Part shown: positions 1-6,929 of the stretch, one piece after another
How the letters are laid out: each line of letters opens with the position of its first letter
Position numbering within the stretch: the stretch's first letter is position 1
From: a virus
Virus record (IMG/VR): IMGVR_UViG_3300044678_000715
Location: 1 to 23,134 of that record
DNA length: 23,134 nucleotides
Reading direction: 5' to 3' (one strand)
Notes under the pieces: model-generated
Databases searched by the model: none
What the model was told of the DNA's origin: nothing
What the model saw: only the letters and a program-made list of their open reading frames with translations
Made by a program: the position numbers and the translations under genes

Positions 1-840
1 CGTGCTGGAACTCACAGTGCCGCCGTTGGCATAGACCCTATCAATCCAGTTCTGCGCGTCGGCGTTGCTGACTTGCGGGGCGAGGGTGATGCCCCACTTC
101 GTCCCCAACGCCTGCTCAACGCGACGGCATTCTGCCGCAGAGAGAACGCGGTTGTACACGGCCAGTTCAAAGACGCGCCCCGTAAAAAACTGCTCGTTCG
201 CCAGCGGGGTAGTCCCAACTGCAAACGTATCCGATGTGTATGCCGCAAGGGCGGGGCTTAACGATGCTTGAGAAAGCACCTGCGCACCATCCATGCGAAT
301 GCCCAGCGAGTTTGCTGACGGATTGAGCGTAAACGATGTGATGCCTGTCCTGTTGGACGCAGAGGCGGAGACGCTGGCGGAGTTTGTGTAGTAGTCGATG
401 CCAATCTTGCCCAGACTTGAGCCAGAAATCCATCGCTTTCCGGCGGCACTGTCTCCAACAGCAAACAGCGACGAATAGTTCACAGCGCCAGAGAAGTACG
501 CCCCGATCACCGTCATGCCTGTCTTGAGAGCCTGCGCTCCAGTGCCAAGCAAGGCATCGTTGCTGCCGTCGAACGACAGAATCTTTCTGTTGTTCTGAGT
601 GGCCGAATGAATGACAGGGCGATTTCCCGCCGTACCCTGCGTAACGTGCCTCGCGTTGCCGCTCTTGTCCAGCCATGCCCCCACCGGATCGCTCGTCGCG
701 GTGGCGGGCGTCGTTGCCGCAGCGTCTTGGAACAGCGTGGACGCATCGCTTGCGTCAAGCCAGAGGGCGAGGCCGGGGATGGAGCGCGGCGTGAAGCCGC
801 TGGCAGACGGACGCAGCGTGCGGTTGTTCATCGCCATCAT
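1..840 (-). CDS. LamG/concanavalin-like lectin domain tail-fibre protein (partial, 3' end outside window)
   Basis: The reading frame is open from ATG at 840 to the left edge, giving 280 residues with no stop. The start overlaps the stop of the 90-aa gene as ATGA (837-840). Residues about 20-60 read GLALWLDASDASTLF, then DPVGAWLDKSGNARHV, and NNRKILSFDGSNDAL follows near 82-96. This order of motifs is typical of LamG/concanavalin A-like jelly-roll domains. FELAVYNRVLSAAECRRVE near 204-222 is the usual last strand and helix of such a domain. After it, NADAQNWIDRVYANGGTVSS looks like the beginning of a second domain seen in phage tail proteins. Such proteins usually bind glycans, so host-surface recognition by a tail fibre or tip is inferred. 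The domain call is firm; the fibre role rests on position behind a fibre-adaptor-like gene. Confidence 0.8.
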   Translation of the reverse strand, partial: MMAMNNRTLRPSASGFTPRSIPGLALWLDASDASTLFQDAAATTPATATSDPVGAWLDKSGNARHVTQGTAGNRPVIHSATQNNRKILSFDGSNDALLGTGAQALKTGMTVIGAYFSGAVNYSSLFAVGDSAAGKRWISGSSLGKIGIDYYTNSASVSASASNRTGITSFTLNPSANSLGIRMDGAQVLSQASLSPALAAYTSDTFAVGTTPLANEQFFTGRVFELAVYNRVLSAAECRRVEQALGTKWGITLAPQVSNADAQNWIDRVYANGGTVSSST

Positions 841-1109
841 GGGTTTGCCACCGAGATGAGCAGGCCGTTGGAGAACGTCAGCAATTTGGTGGTGTTCGTA
901 TCCTCGTCGAACACCGACATCGACCCGGTGTATCCGGTCGGGATAGATCGCACAGCACCCTGGTGGTTCTTGTAGAGGATCTTGCCGTCTGCAGAGTTGA
1001 GTGCAGTCTCGCCGGGCACCAGGCCGTCCGCGCCAAGAGACTCCCCAGCCACGGGCGAATACTTCATTCGCGACTTACCGCCACTGTTGTCGCTGTCCTG
1101 CCACGCCAT
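837..1109 (-). CDS. Small tail-fibre-type protein with GE-x-N-x-x-DGK motif
   Basis: This is a 90-aa protein starting at ATG 1109, with GGAGA 8 nt upstream and 3 nt after the preceding stop. Residues about 30-52 read LVPGETALNSADGKILYKN. This matches the phage fibre pattern 'P-x-GE-x-A-x-N-x-x-DGK-(L/I)-(F/Y)' that precedes trimeric fibre shafts. The C-terminal stretch TKLLTFSNGLLISV is a strand-rich ending also common in such proteins. It is translationally coupled (ATGA) to the LamG protein, so the two probably form one fibre or tip structure. No enzyme motif is seen. The fibre role is inferred from the motif and its neighbour. Confidence 0.65.
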   Translation of the reverse strand: MAWQDSDNSGGKSRMKYSPVAGESLGADGLVPGETALNSADGKILYKNHQGAVRSIPTGYTGSMSVFDEDTNTTKLLTFSNGLLISVANP

Positions 1110-1112
1110 TGG

Positions 1113-1433
1113 CTAGTTCTCCACGGGGTGACTGCCGCTGATGAGAATGTCCTTCACGACGTTGTGAAGTTCAGTCTGGCCGCGATAGAGTTCGTCGAGC
1201 GTTGTGGCCTGCTGCCTCTGGACTTGTCCGATCTCGCGGAGCGTCGATGCAGTCGTGTCGAGGTATTCCATATGGCTTTGAACCATCGGCTCGACGACTG
1301 TTCGGTGCAGCGCGACTGCAGCCTCGCGGCCGAAATACAAAACAATCGCCAGAACGACGCACGGCACGCCGAAGCGGTCTGCAATCCGAAAGAAGGCGTC
1401 AAGCGCCCCCTGCTTGAGTTCTTCGGAAGTCAT
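1113..1433 (-). CDS. Small single-TM protein with C-terminal coiled coil (holin-like or tail-tip unknown)
   Basis: This is a 106-aa protein from ATG 1433, 5 nt after the stop of the preceding gene. An in-frame GTG at 1463 would add 10 residues but would overlap the upstream gene and has no ribosome binding site. Residues about 23-37 (GVPCVVLAIVLYFGR) form one hydrophobic segment. A long amphipathic, Gln-rich helix follows (about 50-95, STLREIGQVQRQQATTLDEL), probably a coiled coil. A short N-terminus, one membrane segment and a charged helical tail are the layout of BhlA/UviB-like holins and of some spanin-like proteins. No signal peptidase site or lipobox is visible. A lysis role is possible because no other lysis gene is seen, but the evidence is topology only. 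Confidence 0.55.
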   Translation of the reverse strand: MTSEELKQGALDAFFRIADRFGVPCVVLAIVLYFGREAAVALHRTVVEPMVQSHMEYLDTTASTLREIGQVQRQQATTLDELYRGQTELHNVVKDILISGSHPVEN

Positions 1434-1438
1434 GCGTC

Positions 1439-1792
1439 TCAGGTCTTCATGGTGACGATGCACACAGCGCCAGTGCCAGCGGCCTGGCCAGCCACCAGTT
1501 TGATAGACCCTGCGCCATAGCAGGCGTCAGGAAGTGCGTAGACGCGGGCCTCTGTCGTGCTCGCGGCCAGCGTGATGTCCGCAGCCGAGCCATCGGCGTT
1601 GTAGAGTCGCCCGAACGTGCTTGATTCCGAGTCGGACGCCCACACCTGGATGCTGGTGGCTGAGGTGGATACTGTCCCCATCTCAAGCGTCCCGCCAGCA
1701 ACGTCGTCCCAGCGGAGCGTGGTCGATGTTGCGGTGGCCGTTCCGAGAGTCACCCCGACAGCCTTGAACTTACGACGAATCTTCGGTTCCAT
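1439..1792 (-). CDS. Small beta-rich structural protein, unknown role
   Basis: A 117-aa protein starting at ATG 1792, where AAGGAGG lies 8 nt upstream. An in-frame GTG at 1801 overlaps that Shine-Dalgarno sequence and was rejected. The protein has a basic N-terminus (MEPKIRRKFKAV) and then alternating Thr/Ser/Ala strands. It includes SIQVWASDSESSTFGRLYNADGSA and ends in a strand-like GAVCIVTMKT. Low complexity and absence of catalytic motifs suggest a virion component such as a tail-tip or decoration-like protein. I do not recognise the family. Its leader carries one of the AAGGAN hairpins described at 1798-1811. Confidence 0.6.
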   Translation of the reverse strand: MEPKIRRKFKAVGVTLGTATATSTTLRWDDVAGGTLEMGTVSTSATSIQVWASDSESSTFGRLYNADGSAADITLAASTTEARVYALPDACYGAGSIKLVAGQAAGTGAVCIVTMKT

Positions 1793-1797
1793 TGCGG

Positions 1798-1811
1798 GCA
1801 CCTCCTTGTGC
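1798..1811 (-). promoter_or_regulatory. Shine-Dalgarno hairpin GCAC-AAGGAG-GTGC
   Basis: On the transcript, a 4-bp stem (GCAC/GTGC) presents AAGGAG in a 6-nt loop. It lies 5 nt before the ATG at 1792, with 9 nt between AAGGAG and ATG. The same architecture with different stem bases occurs before the tail-tube-like gene at 12751 and the tape measure gene. The pairing is seen directly; a regulatory role is inference. Confidence 0.45.
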
Positions 1812-1846
1812 GTTGCGGGCCTCTAGGGCCACTCATGGCGTGTCAC

Positions 1847-2392
1847 TCACTCTATTGTATAGCGCAGTAGCCTTTCATAAGCCCCGTCCACGGCCCCCCA
1901 GAGGTCGTCCAGAGTGCCGCTGTTTTGGACCGTCGCGCTGACGTACTTGTCGGCCACGCCGCCCTCGCTGGAGTGCCCCGATGCCTCTTTGCCGATGTTC
2001 GCCTCCCGGCCAACAACTCGCCAGACCTCGCCGCCACGGGCAAGGATCGCCTCGGCCTCGTTGTTGAACCGAACGTCTGTGATGACGGCGTCCCGAACGC
2101 CCTCCACCCTCTGCATGAGCGACATCACCCAGATCTCCGGGTGGATCATGTCGCGGCCCCACTCCGTCCCGAGCGACTGCAGGAGCCGCCTGGGCGAGTG
2201 ACTGATCCAGCCAAGGCAGTTTTCTTTGCGAGACCGATCCTTGAGTTCGTGGACTTCAAGTCCGGTGATGACCGAGACCGCTTCGTAGATCGGGTCTGCG
2301 AACGCAAACTGCAGAAACCCGTGCATGAACACAAGCCGTTCAGCGACAGTGTCTTTCCCGGCCCCAGCCGCCCCGCACAAGCCAATAATCAT
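1847..2392 (-). CDS. Deoxynucleoside monophosphate kinase (T4 gp1-like)
   Basis: A 181-aa protein from ATG 2392, with GGAG 8 nt upstream. The N-terminus MIIGLCGAAGAGKDTVAERL holds the Walker A P-loop (GxxGxGKDT, residues 7-15). FADPIYEAV near residue 32, LLQSLGTEWGRDMIHPEIWV near 70-89 and VITDVRFNNEAEAI near 102-115 are the conserved blocks of phage dNMP kinases. Such enzymes phosphorylate dGMP, dTMP or modified dCMP with ATP and supply dNTP precursors for viral DNA synthesis in the cytoplasm. It follows the metallophosphoesterase gene by 14 nt, so a nucleotide/DNA metabolism pair sits inside the late structural operon. Substrate specificity cannot be read from the sequence. Confidence 0.85.
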   Translation of the reverse strand: MIIGLCGAAGAGKDTVAERLVFMHGFLQFAFADPIYEAVSVITGLEVHELKDRSRKENCLGWISHSPRRLLQSLGTEWGRDMIHPEIWVMSLMQRVEGVRDAVITDVRFNNEAEAILARGGEVWRVVGREANIGKEASGHSSEGGVADKYVSATVQNSGTLDDLWGAVDGAYERLLRYTIE

Positions 2393-2406
2393 AGTTTCAC
2401 TCCATG

Positions 2407-3429
2407 TCAGTGCAGAAAGATCGGCAGAACCTTGGTCACACGGTTGTGACTGTGATCAACGATGATCAGGCTTTGCGACGGCGGCTGGAACTCAGCGCGG
2501 ATCCTGTCAGCAAATGCGTTGTGCCCGATCAACGACCCATTGGCCACGAACCGGTATGGAAGCCAAGAGAACGTGTGCCAGTGGCCAAAGATGTCCAAGT
2601 CGGCCTTCTGGGCCTGATTCCAGTTGCCGATGGCTTTGTTCGCTGGAATGGTGAGACCCCCGATTCCGCCGCCGAATTTCAGCGCATGGCCATGGTGCGC
2701 GCGGAGCATGAAACCGTCGAGGTTGACGAGGTTCAGATAGCCAGCCCCAACTTGCCAGTCAACGTGCGGGCGCTTCTCTTGGGCCTGCAGCGTCAGATAC
2801 ATATGCTGCTCATAGGAGTGCTCATTTTCTGTGGCAATCCTCGGCTTGTGAGTCGTCCTGCCGTGGTTCCCGGTAGCCGTGGCCACCAGCACTGGCGCGA
2901 TCTCGGACATCGCGCCGACCACGCCGTTCAGCCGCTCTCCGACCCAGCGGATTGCCGCCAGTGGGGCCATCTGCGTCATCTCAATCAGGTCGTCGTGGAT
3001 ATGCCCCGTAATAAAGTCCCCGAGCGCAGCCACGCAGATTCGCCTGATGCCGGTGAGCGACCGTTCGTGCTCGATGAGCATGGACGCACGCTGGACGAGT
3101 TGCGTGATCCGCTTTTCGGCAATGCTCAGATCAAACTCGTTCAGCCCACGGCACGTTCTGGGGTCCACGCGCTCCTCGGCGTGCCAGTCGGAGAGAACCA
3201 AGACGGCCGTGGCTTCCGACTTGTTGCTCCTGGCCTTGGCTCGAGAAATCTTCTTTTCTCGGATACCAGATAGCGAAGTCAGGTTCGCAACAGCGTCCTG
3301 CTCCCGCGACAAGTGTTCAAGCGCAGCCGCATATTTCTTTTTGACAGAGGCCAACTCATGCCTGAGGCGTGCTGCCTCGGCGTCGGCGGCCACCGATACG
3401 ACTCGATCTTTCAATTTCCGGACAGCCAT
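2407..3429 (-). CDS. Calcineurin-like metallophosphoesterase
   Basis: A 340-aa protein. The chosen start is ATG 3429, which overlaps the end of the HTH-like gene by 19 nt; an upstream in-frame extension to 3594 covers that gene in another frame and was rejected. Residues 1-50 are a charged helix. The catalytic blocks follow in family order: LSDWHAEE (D81-x-H83), ALGDFITGHIHDD (GD at 137-138), TGNHGRTTH (GNH 187-189), HHGH (245-248) and FGHWHT (GHxH 282-285). All metal ligands of a two-metal phosphoesterase appear present. In this superfamily the substrate may be a nucleic acid, a nucleotide or a phosphoprotein. Its neighbours (HTH-like protein, dNMP kinase) suggest a nucleic-acid role, but that is inference. 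Confidence 0.85.
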   Translation of the reverse strand: MAVRKLKDRVVSVAADAEAARLRHELASVKKKYAAALEHLSREQDAVANLTSLSGIREKKISRAKARSNKSEATAVLVLSDWHAEERVDPRTCRGLNEFDLSIAEKRITQLVQRASMLIEHERSLTGIRRICVAALGDFITGHIHDDLIEMTQMAPLAAIRWVGERLNGVVGAMSEIAPVLVATATGNHGRTTHKPRIATENEHSYEQHMYLTLQAQEKRPHVDWQVGAGYLNLVNLDGFMLRAHHGHALKFGGGIGGLTIPANKAIGNWNQAQKADLDIFGHWHTFSWLPYRFVANGSLIGHNAFADRIRAEFQPPSQSLIIVDHSHNRVTKVLPIFLH

Positions 3430-3626
3430 ATTCTGATCGTGTCCACTGTGGGTGCCGGGATGCCTCGCGACATCATGTCCTTGCGGATCGCGACCGCGAG
3501 GCCGCGAAACGACTGAGAGACCTCGCCCGACGCCACCTGGCTCTTGAGGACGATGAGATCGTCCTTGTCTTCGGGCGGGATCCTGTCGAGCCAAGTCTTG
3601 TTGCTCTTGGTAGCGGCGATAATCAC
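3411..3626 (-). CDS. Small putative helix-turn-helix DNA-binding protein
   Basis: A 71-aa product if translation starts at GTG 3626, one base after the stop of the HExxH gene. The frame is open further, to 3737, but that part lies inside the upstream gene; an internal ATG at 3674 is the alternative start. Neither has a good Shine-Dalgarno sequence, so the start is uncertain. The sequence KTWLDRIPPEDKDDLIVLKSQ is followed by LAVAIRKDMMSRGIPAPTVDTIRIWL. The last part has the shape of a helix-turn-helix recognition helix (APTVDTIRIWL). Small phage proteins with 'TWLDRLPPE' plus a terminal HTH exist. DNA binding is inferred; it could regulate transcription or assist the overlapping metallophosphoesterase gene. 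Confidence 0.55.
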   Translation of the reverse strand: MIIAATKSNKTWLDRIPPEDKDDLIVLKSQVASGEVSQSFRGLAVAIRKDMMSRGIPAPTVDTIRIWLSGN

Positions 3627-3627
3627 C

Positions 3628-3909
3628 CTACTCAGAAAGCCTGTATCCGATGGCGTGGAGGATCTTGGCGACATCACGCGCTGACGCCGTGATGGCTTCC
3701 TCGCAGATGTCCGGGAAGCAGTGGTGCATCGCTTCATGAATCTCCGTCTCCATGCGCTCGCGTCCTGACAGCCTGTCGTCGATCAGAACCTTGCGAGGCT
3801 TCTTGGGATCGTCGGGCATGTATGCCCATCCTGCGGCCGCTCCACGCAGGCGGCTGTACCGCCACAGGAGCCTGATGCCACGAATCGTGAAGTGGTGATC
3901 GCGTGGCAT
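3628..3909 (-). CDS. 93-aa HExxH metallopeptidase-like protein
   Basis: Start at ATG 3909, 22 nt after the preceding stop; in-frame upstream codons to 3987 overlap the previous gene and were rejected. There is no clear Shine-Dalgarno sequence. After a short basic N-terminus (RGIRLLWRYSRLRG) the protein reads KVLIDDRLSGRERMETEIHE and then AMHHCFPD, giving the zincin motif HEAMH (about residues 57-61). It ends EEAITASARDVAKILHAIGY, where the first Glu pair could supply a third metal ligand. Small phage proteins with 'IxIDxRLxGxxxLExxIHExxHxxF' are known but uncharacterised. At 93 residues it is far smaller than a typical secreted peptidase; it may be a minimal peptidase or a metal-binding structural piece. 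The motif is clear; activity and target are unknown. Confidence 0.7.
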   Translation of the reverse strand: MPRDHHFTIRGIRLLWRYSRLRGAAAGWAYMPDDPKKPRKVLIDDRLSGRERMETEIHEAMHHCFPDICEEAITASARDVAKILHAIGYRLSE

Positions 3910-3931
3910 TTGTATAGTGTGGCCCGGTCGC

Positions 3932-4282
3932 CTACTGGGAGTCAATAGGTTTTTCGCCAGCAGGAAGGCCAAGAAACTTAGTGCCAAACTCGTTCATCGC
4001 CTGCTGGCGCTGCTTGCATCCGCAGTCTTTGATGCCCACAGCAGACGCGATTGCCTGCACGCGGTCTTTTGTGATCCCCACAGCGTCGAGTCCAGCGGCG
4101 ACCATGTCGCCAAGGCCGGGCGACGGCGGTTCATCTATGGAATAATCCCCTTCGATCACTGAGTAAACGCAATGCGTGTCGGTTCTCTTTATCTCGACAA
4201 TAACATCGCCCGCATTAAGAAATCGGAACGCCTCCTCCTTTTCGCACTCACACAAGTAGCATTCCAGAGTCAAGGTTTTCAT
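3932..4282 (-). CDS. Small cysteine-motif protein (GLGD...CGC-RQ-N), unknown role
   Basis: A 116-aa protein from ATG 4282, coupled to the upstream gene by ATGA (4279-4282); the longer frame to 4321 was rejected for that reason. The N-terminus MKTLTLECYLCECEKEEAFR carries three cysteines (CxxCxC). The C-terminal half, GLGDMVAAGLDAVGITKDRV followed by KDCGCKQRQQAMNEFG, fits a recurrent small phage motif 'GLGD-x-V...GIT...CGCxxRQxxxN'. The five clustered cysteines could bind zinc. No enzyme signature is present. It lies between the candidate receptor-binding protein and the HExxH protein, so a tail or host-interaction role is possible but unproven. Confidence 0.6.
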   Translation of the reverse strand: MKTLTLECYLCECEKEEAFRFLNAGDVIVEIKRTDTHCVYSVIEGDYSIDEPPSPGLGDMVAAGLDAVGITKDRVQAIASAVGIKDCGCKQRQQAMNEFGTKFLGLPAGEKPIDSQ

Positions 4283-5508
4283 GTTGCCGATATGCTTGCC
4301 GTCAGGGTGGGGCCGGACCAATAGTTCGGAGAACTCGCCGTCCCCGGTATGACCGGATTTGTCTGCCCATAAAAGTTCCAGCCACTATTATTCCGACTTG
4401 TGAATCCAAGCGTGTCGCATGAAGGTACTCCAAGCCTCCTGGCACGCGCGAACTCCCTGCCGGGAGAGGAGGTTTCAGTCGAAATTTGCTTGAAGAAAAG
4501 AGGAAACCTACCGTACGCAGACAGGTCACCGTCCGGAAAACTCATTCTTCCAGAACTCACAAACGGAAAACTGCCGTTTGCCCCGCTTAACCTAAAGTGA
4601 ACGCTGCCGCTTGTGACTGCATTTTGGTAGAACGTGTAAGAGCCTCCATCAAACTCGCCAACTATTGCTGGCGCGGTTGTGAAATACGCAAATGTGTAGG
4701 TAAGACGCGGGTTTGTATAGATATTAACACTCGTACTCGACTTTGCGACTATCTCGCCTTCGTTCACCCAGCGGTTTGCGCCACCGCTTAGTAATGCGCT
4801 TGGCACATTCCCATTGAAAACAGAAAGTTGTCCAAGGTAGGAAGGGACGGCTTGGTCGTCTGCGGCGTCTAGTTCTGCGCTGCTATAGCCAGTTCGGAGG
4901 AAGGCGTTAATCCATTGAGGTGGAGATGCAAAAGAAAACGGAGGGTATCCGTATATGTTGTAACTTCCGTCTTCTATTGTTGCGTAACCTTTCCTTGCCC
5001 TCAAATTCCATGATTGTGGGCTGCCGAACTGATTTGAGAATGTAGTGGTTGCTGTATAGATCGGCTTGCACACGAACGCAACAGCCCACAGGTACTTGCC
5101 CGAAGTCAACCAACTCGACTGACTGCCGCAATAAAACTCCACGCCCGCGTGCGGGTGGACTCGTCCATTCCCTGCATCGACGAGGGTATCTGTGGCGACA
5201 TACCCATTCGCAATAAACGTAGGCGCAGAACTGTATGAAGAAAAGACCGTGGGGATGCTCCCTACAGCAAGCGTTTGAGTTGCAGAAAGATCACTAAATG
5301 CTCCCGTCGTAGTGGACGTAGCCAGGGTTGCCTCTTCGCAGCCAGTGTCCCTAACAATGACTCCTAATGCTGTTCCGGTGCTATTTTCTGGCGTACCAGC
5401 AGAGAACCCCGTGGTCGTGTAGGTTATTTTGATAGTTGGTATCGCTGCCTGTAGGCCAGCGACGGAGCATGGTGAGTCGCAGCAGTTGCACCCCGGCAGT
5501 AGCACCAT
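4279..5508 (-). CDS. Candidate receptor-binding / tail-tip protein, AT-rich, Cys-cluster N-terminus
   Basis: A 409-aa protein. ATG 5508 overlaps the previous stop as TGATG, so an upstream in-frame extension to 5538 was rejected. The N-terminus MVLLPGCNCCDSPCSVAG has four cysteines in ten residues. The rest is rich in Ser, Thr, Tyr, Gly and Asn with little charge (for example YGYPPFSFASPPQWI), typical of beta-structured adhesins; no catalytic motif is seen. Two sampled 60-nt lines (4681-4740 and 4921-4980) are 40% GC against 58% in one nearby line (4021-4080). This suggests recent acquisition, as is common for host-recognition genes. Position at the distal end of the tail module supports a receptor-binding role. 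The family is not recognised. Confidence 0.55.
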   Translation of the reverse strand: MVLLPGCNCCDSPCSVAGLQAAIPTIKITYTTTGFSAGTPENSTGTALGVIVRDTGCEEATLATSTTTGAFSDLSATQTLAVGSIPTVFSSYSSAPTFIANGYVATDTLVDAGNGRVHPHAGVEFYCGSQSSWLTSGKYLWAVAFVCKPIYTATTTFSNQFGSPQSWNLRARKGYATIEDGSYNIYGYPPFSFASPPQWINAFLRTGYSSAELDAADDQAVPSYLGQLSVFNGNVPSALLSGGANRWVNEGEIVAKSSTSVNIYTNPRLTYTFAYFTTAPAIVGEFDGGSYTFYQNAVTSGSVHFRLSGANGSFPFVSSGRMSFPDGDLSAYGRFPLFFKQISTETSSPGREFARARRLGVPSCDTLGFTSRNNSGWNFYGQTNPVIPGTASSPNYWSGPTLTASISAT

Positions 5509-5876
5509 CACGAGCACTCCGCAGCGACAACGTACCACTTGCCGTTGCCGTGCATCGCCACGCTGACGAACTTTTCGGCTCCGATGTTCGCGTATTTGTT
5601 GATGACGTCCACGACAGTCTCCCCGCTCGTCTGCGTCTCATTTGGAGGAGTCCCGTCCTCCCAGACGTTCAGCGTGGCGACGGTCCCTTTGTTGAATGCG
5701 GACGAAGTTTTGCAGAGTCGCACGCGGCCGCTGCTGCCGCGCTGCATGTGTTGCAGTTTCCCTTTGTCGGCAGGGCCATTTCCGCTTGATGTCTTCGCGG
5801 AGCCAATGTACGAAAAGACCTCTGTGAGTTTTTCGCGAACACCCGGCCCGATGAAGTATCGTTCTTGTCTCGCCAT
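5508..5876 (-). CDS. 122-aa tail-region protein with C-terminal beta domain
   Basis: ATG 5876 lies 3 nt after the preceding stop. The N-terminal half is basic (MARQERYFIGPGVREKLTEV). The C-terminal half reads GTVATLNVWEDGTPPNETQT and then VINKYANIGAEKFVSVAMHG followed by NGKWYVVAAEC. I associate this 'N-K-x-A-x-I...K-x-V-x-V...N-G-x-W-Y' ending with small virion proteins, but I do not know its function. The next gene starts inside its stop codon, so it is probably produced together with the 409-aa candidate receptor-binding protein. It may be an adaptor or chaperone for that protein; this is inference from position only. Confidence 0.55.
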   Translation of the reverse strand: MARQERYFIGPGVREKLTEVFSYIGSAKTSSGNGPADKGKLQHMQRGSSGRVRLCKTSSAFNKGTVATLNVWEDGTPPNETQTSGETVVDVINKYANIGAEKFVSVAMHGNGKWYVVAAECS

Positions 5877-5879
5877 TGC

Positions 5880-6926
5880 TCACCCAACCCTGAGGGCCAG
5901 AGTCTCGGCAAAGTCTGAAGTTTCATAAACGCTATACCTCTTGATCAGAGGCTGCAAGGATGCCGCCATCGGGTAGCCATCGTCGTTGAGGGCGACCGGC
6001 TGCGCCGAAGGTAACTGCGAGACGCCGCCATTTTCGTACTCAAACACCTTCACCATGGCGCGAACCTTGTCTCCTGCCGACACCCCATCCGGGAGCGCAA
6101 GCGGCGTGAGAACCTTTCCGTTTTTGTGCTTGAGCGGTTGGCCGTAGTTGTCCACGCCTTGAATATTCACGTTGAAAGCCTTGACGTTGTATCCAGTCTG
6201 CGGGATTCTCAAATCCCATGTCTCGGGCTTATAGGCAAACTCATAGGTTGCCATCCAGCCTCGATAAATTTCACTGCCCCACGACTCAATTGTGGGCTTC
6301 ATCGTCAACCCGCGAAGCATGAGCGTCCTTGGCTCTATGACCAATGAACCGAGGTTAAGTTGCTCACTGTTGACCGTGCCGACATGGGCAAGGTGTTTCG
6401 TTGGGTCATCCGGCACAAACTGCTCGACGGCAATGGTGGCGATGTACGTCAGGGTGGTGATCCCGTCGTACATATCGCCTGCTGAGTTCTTTGCCGGAAC
6501 CGGATCCCCGCCATCAACCTCTGCGTTCTCGTCAACCTCGCGCCATTCGTATATAGGCAACTCTGCCGTCGAAGTGCTCGTCGTTACGTTTGGGGGCCGA
6601 ATGTCTGGAGAAAACGACTTTGGGTCTTCTCCGCCGCCAGAACTCTCGCTTGAAGGATAGGATCCATACTGGAACGTACACAGAAGGACAAGCCTGCTGT
6701 CGCCTTCGTACTTTGCATCAAAGGCGGTGCAGAAAATGTTGTCGTTTTGCGGGTGGTTGTTGCCAATGTAAACGCCGCAGTCTTTTTGTATGTCAAGCGC
6801 TTCGTTGGGCGAGTTCATCAGAACCCGAAAGACTCTCGTTTGAGAGTCTGCGAGTTTCCCAGAATCGCCGCCAGAGCGGGAAAATTGCTGCCCTGAGGCG
6901 ATTTCACTGACCTGACGCGGAGGCAT
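5880..6926 (-). CDS. Distal tail/baseplate-region protein of unknown family
   Basis: A 348-aa protein from ATG 6926, 3 nt after the stop of the beta-rich 122-aa gene. Residues 1-75 include SQTRVFRVLMNSPNEALDIQ, CGVYIGNNHPQND and YEGDSRLVLLCTFQYGS. A Ser/Gly/Pro-rich linker spans about 88-115. The central part holds ESWGSEIYRGWMATYEFAYK followed by PETWDLRIPQTGYNVKAFNV, and a strand-rich C-terminus ends in YETSDFAETLALRVG. The alternating strands and absence of catalytic residues point to a virion protein. In siphophages the genes just after the tape measure encode distal tail and tail-tip proteins, so a baseplate hub role is plausible. I cannot assign a named family. Confidence 0.55.
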   Translation of the reverse strand: MPPRQVSEIASGQQFSRSGGDSGKLADSQTRVFRVLMNSPNEALDIQKDCGVYIGNNHPQNDNIFCTAFDAKYEGDSRLVLLCTFQYGSYPSSESSGGGEDPKSFSPDIRPPNVTTSTSTAELPIYEWREVDENAEVDGGDPVPAKNSAGDMYDGITTLTYIATIAVEQFVPDDPTKHLAHVGTVNSEQLNLGSLVIEPRTLMLRGLTMKPTIESWGSEIYRGWMATYEFAYKPETWDLRIPQTGYNVKAFNVNIQGVDNYGQPLKHKNGKVLTPLALPDGVSAGDKVRAMVKVFEYENGGVSQLPSAQPVALNDDGYPMAASLQPLIKRYSVYETSDFAETLALRVG

Positions 6927-6929
6927 AAA

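Noticed and set aside
1817-1829. Short GGCC...GGCC hairpin in the leader of the 117-aa gene
   Set aside because: Only 4 bp and self-palindromic, so expected by chance in GC-rich DNA.
3430-3594. Upstream start for the metallophosphoesterase
   Set aside because: The added 55 residues are Arg/His/Gly-rich frame-shifted translation of the HTH-like gene.
3897-3945. Possible promoter (TTGACT ... TATACA) before the HExxH gene
   Set aside because: The spacing is about 23 nt instead of about 17, and the TTGACT is within the coding end of the previous gene.
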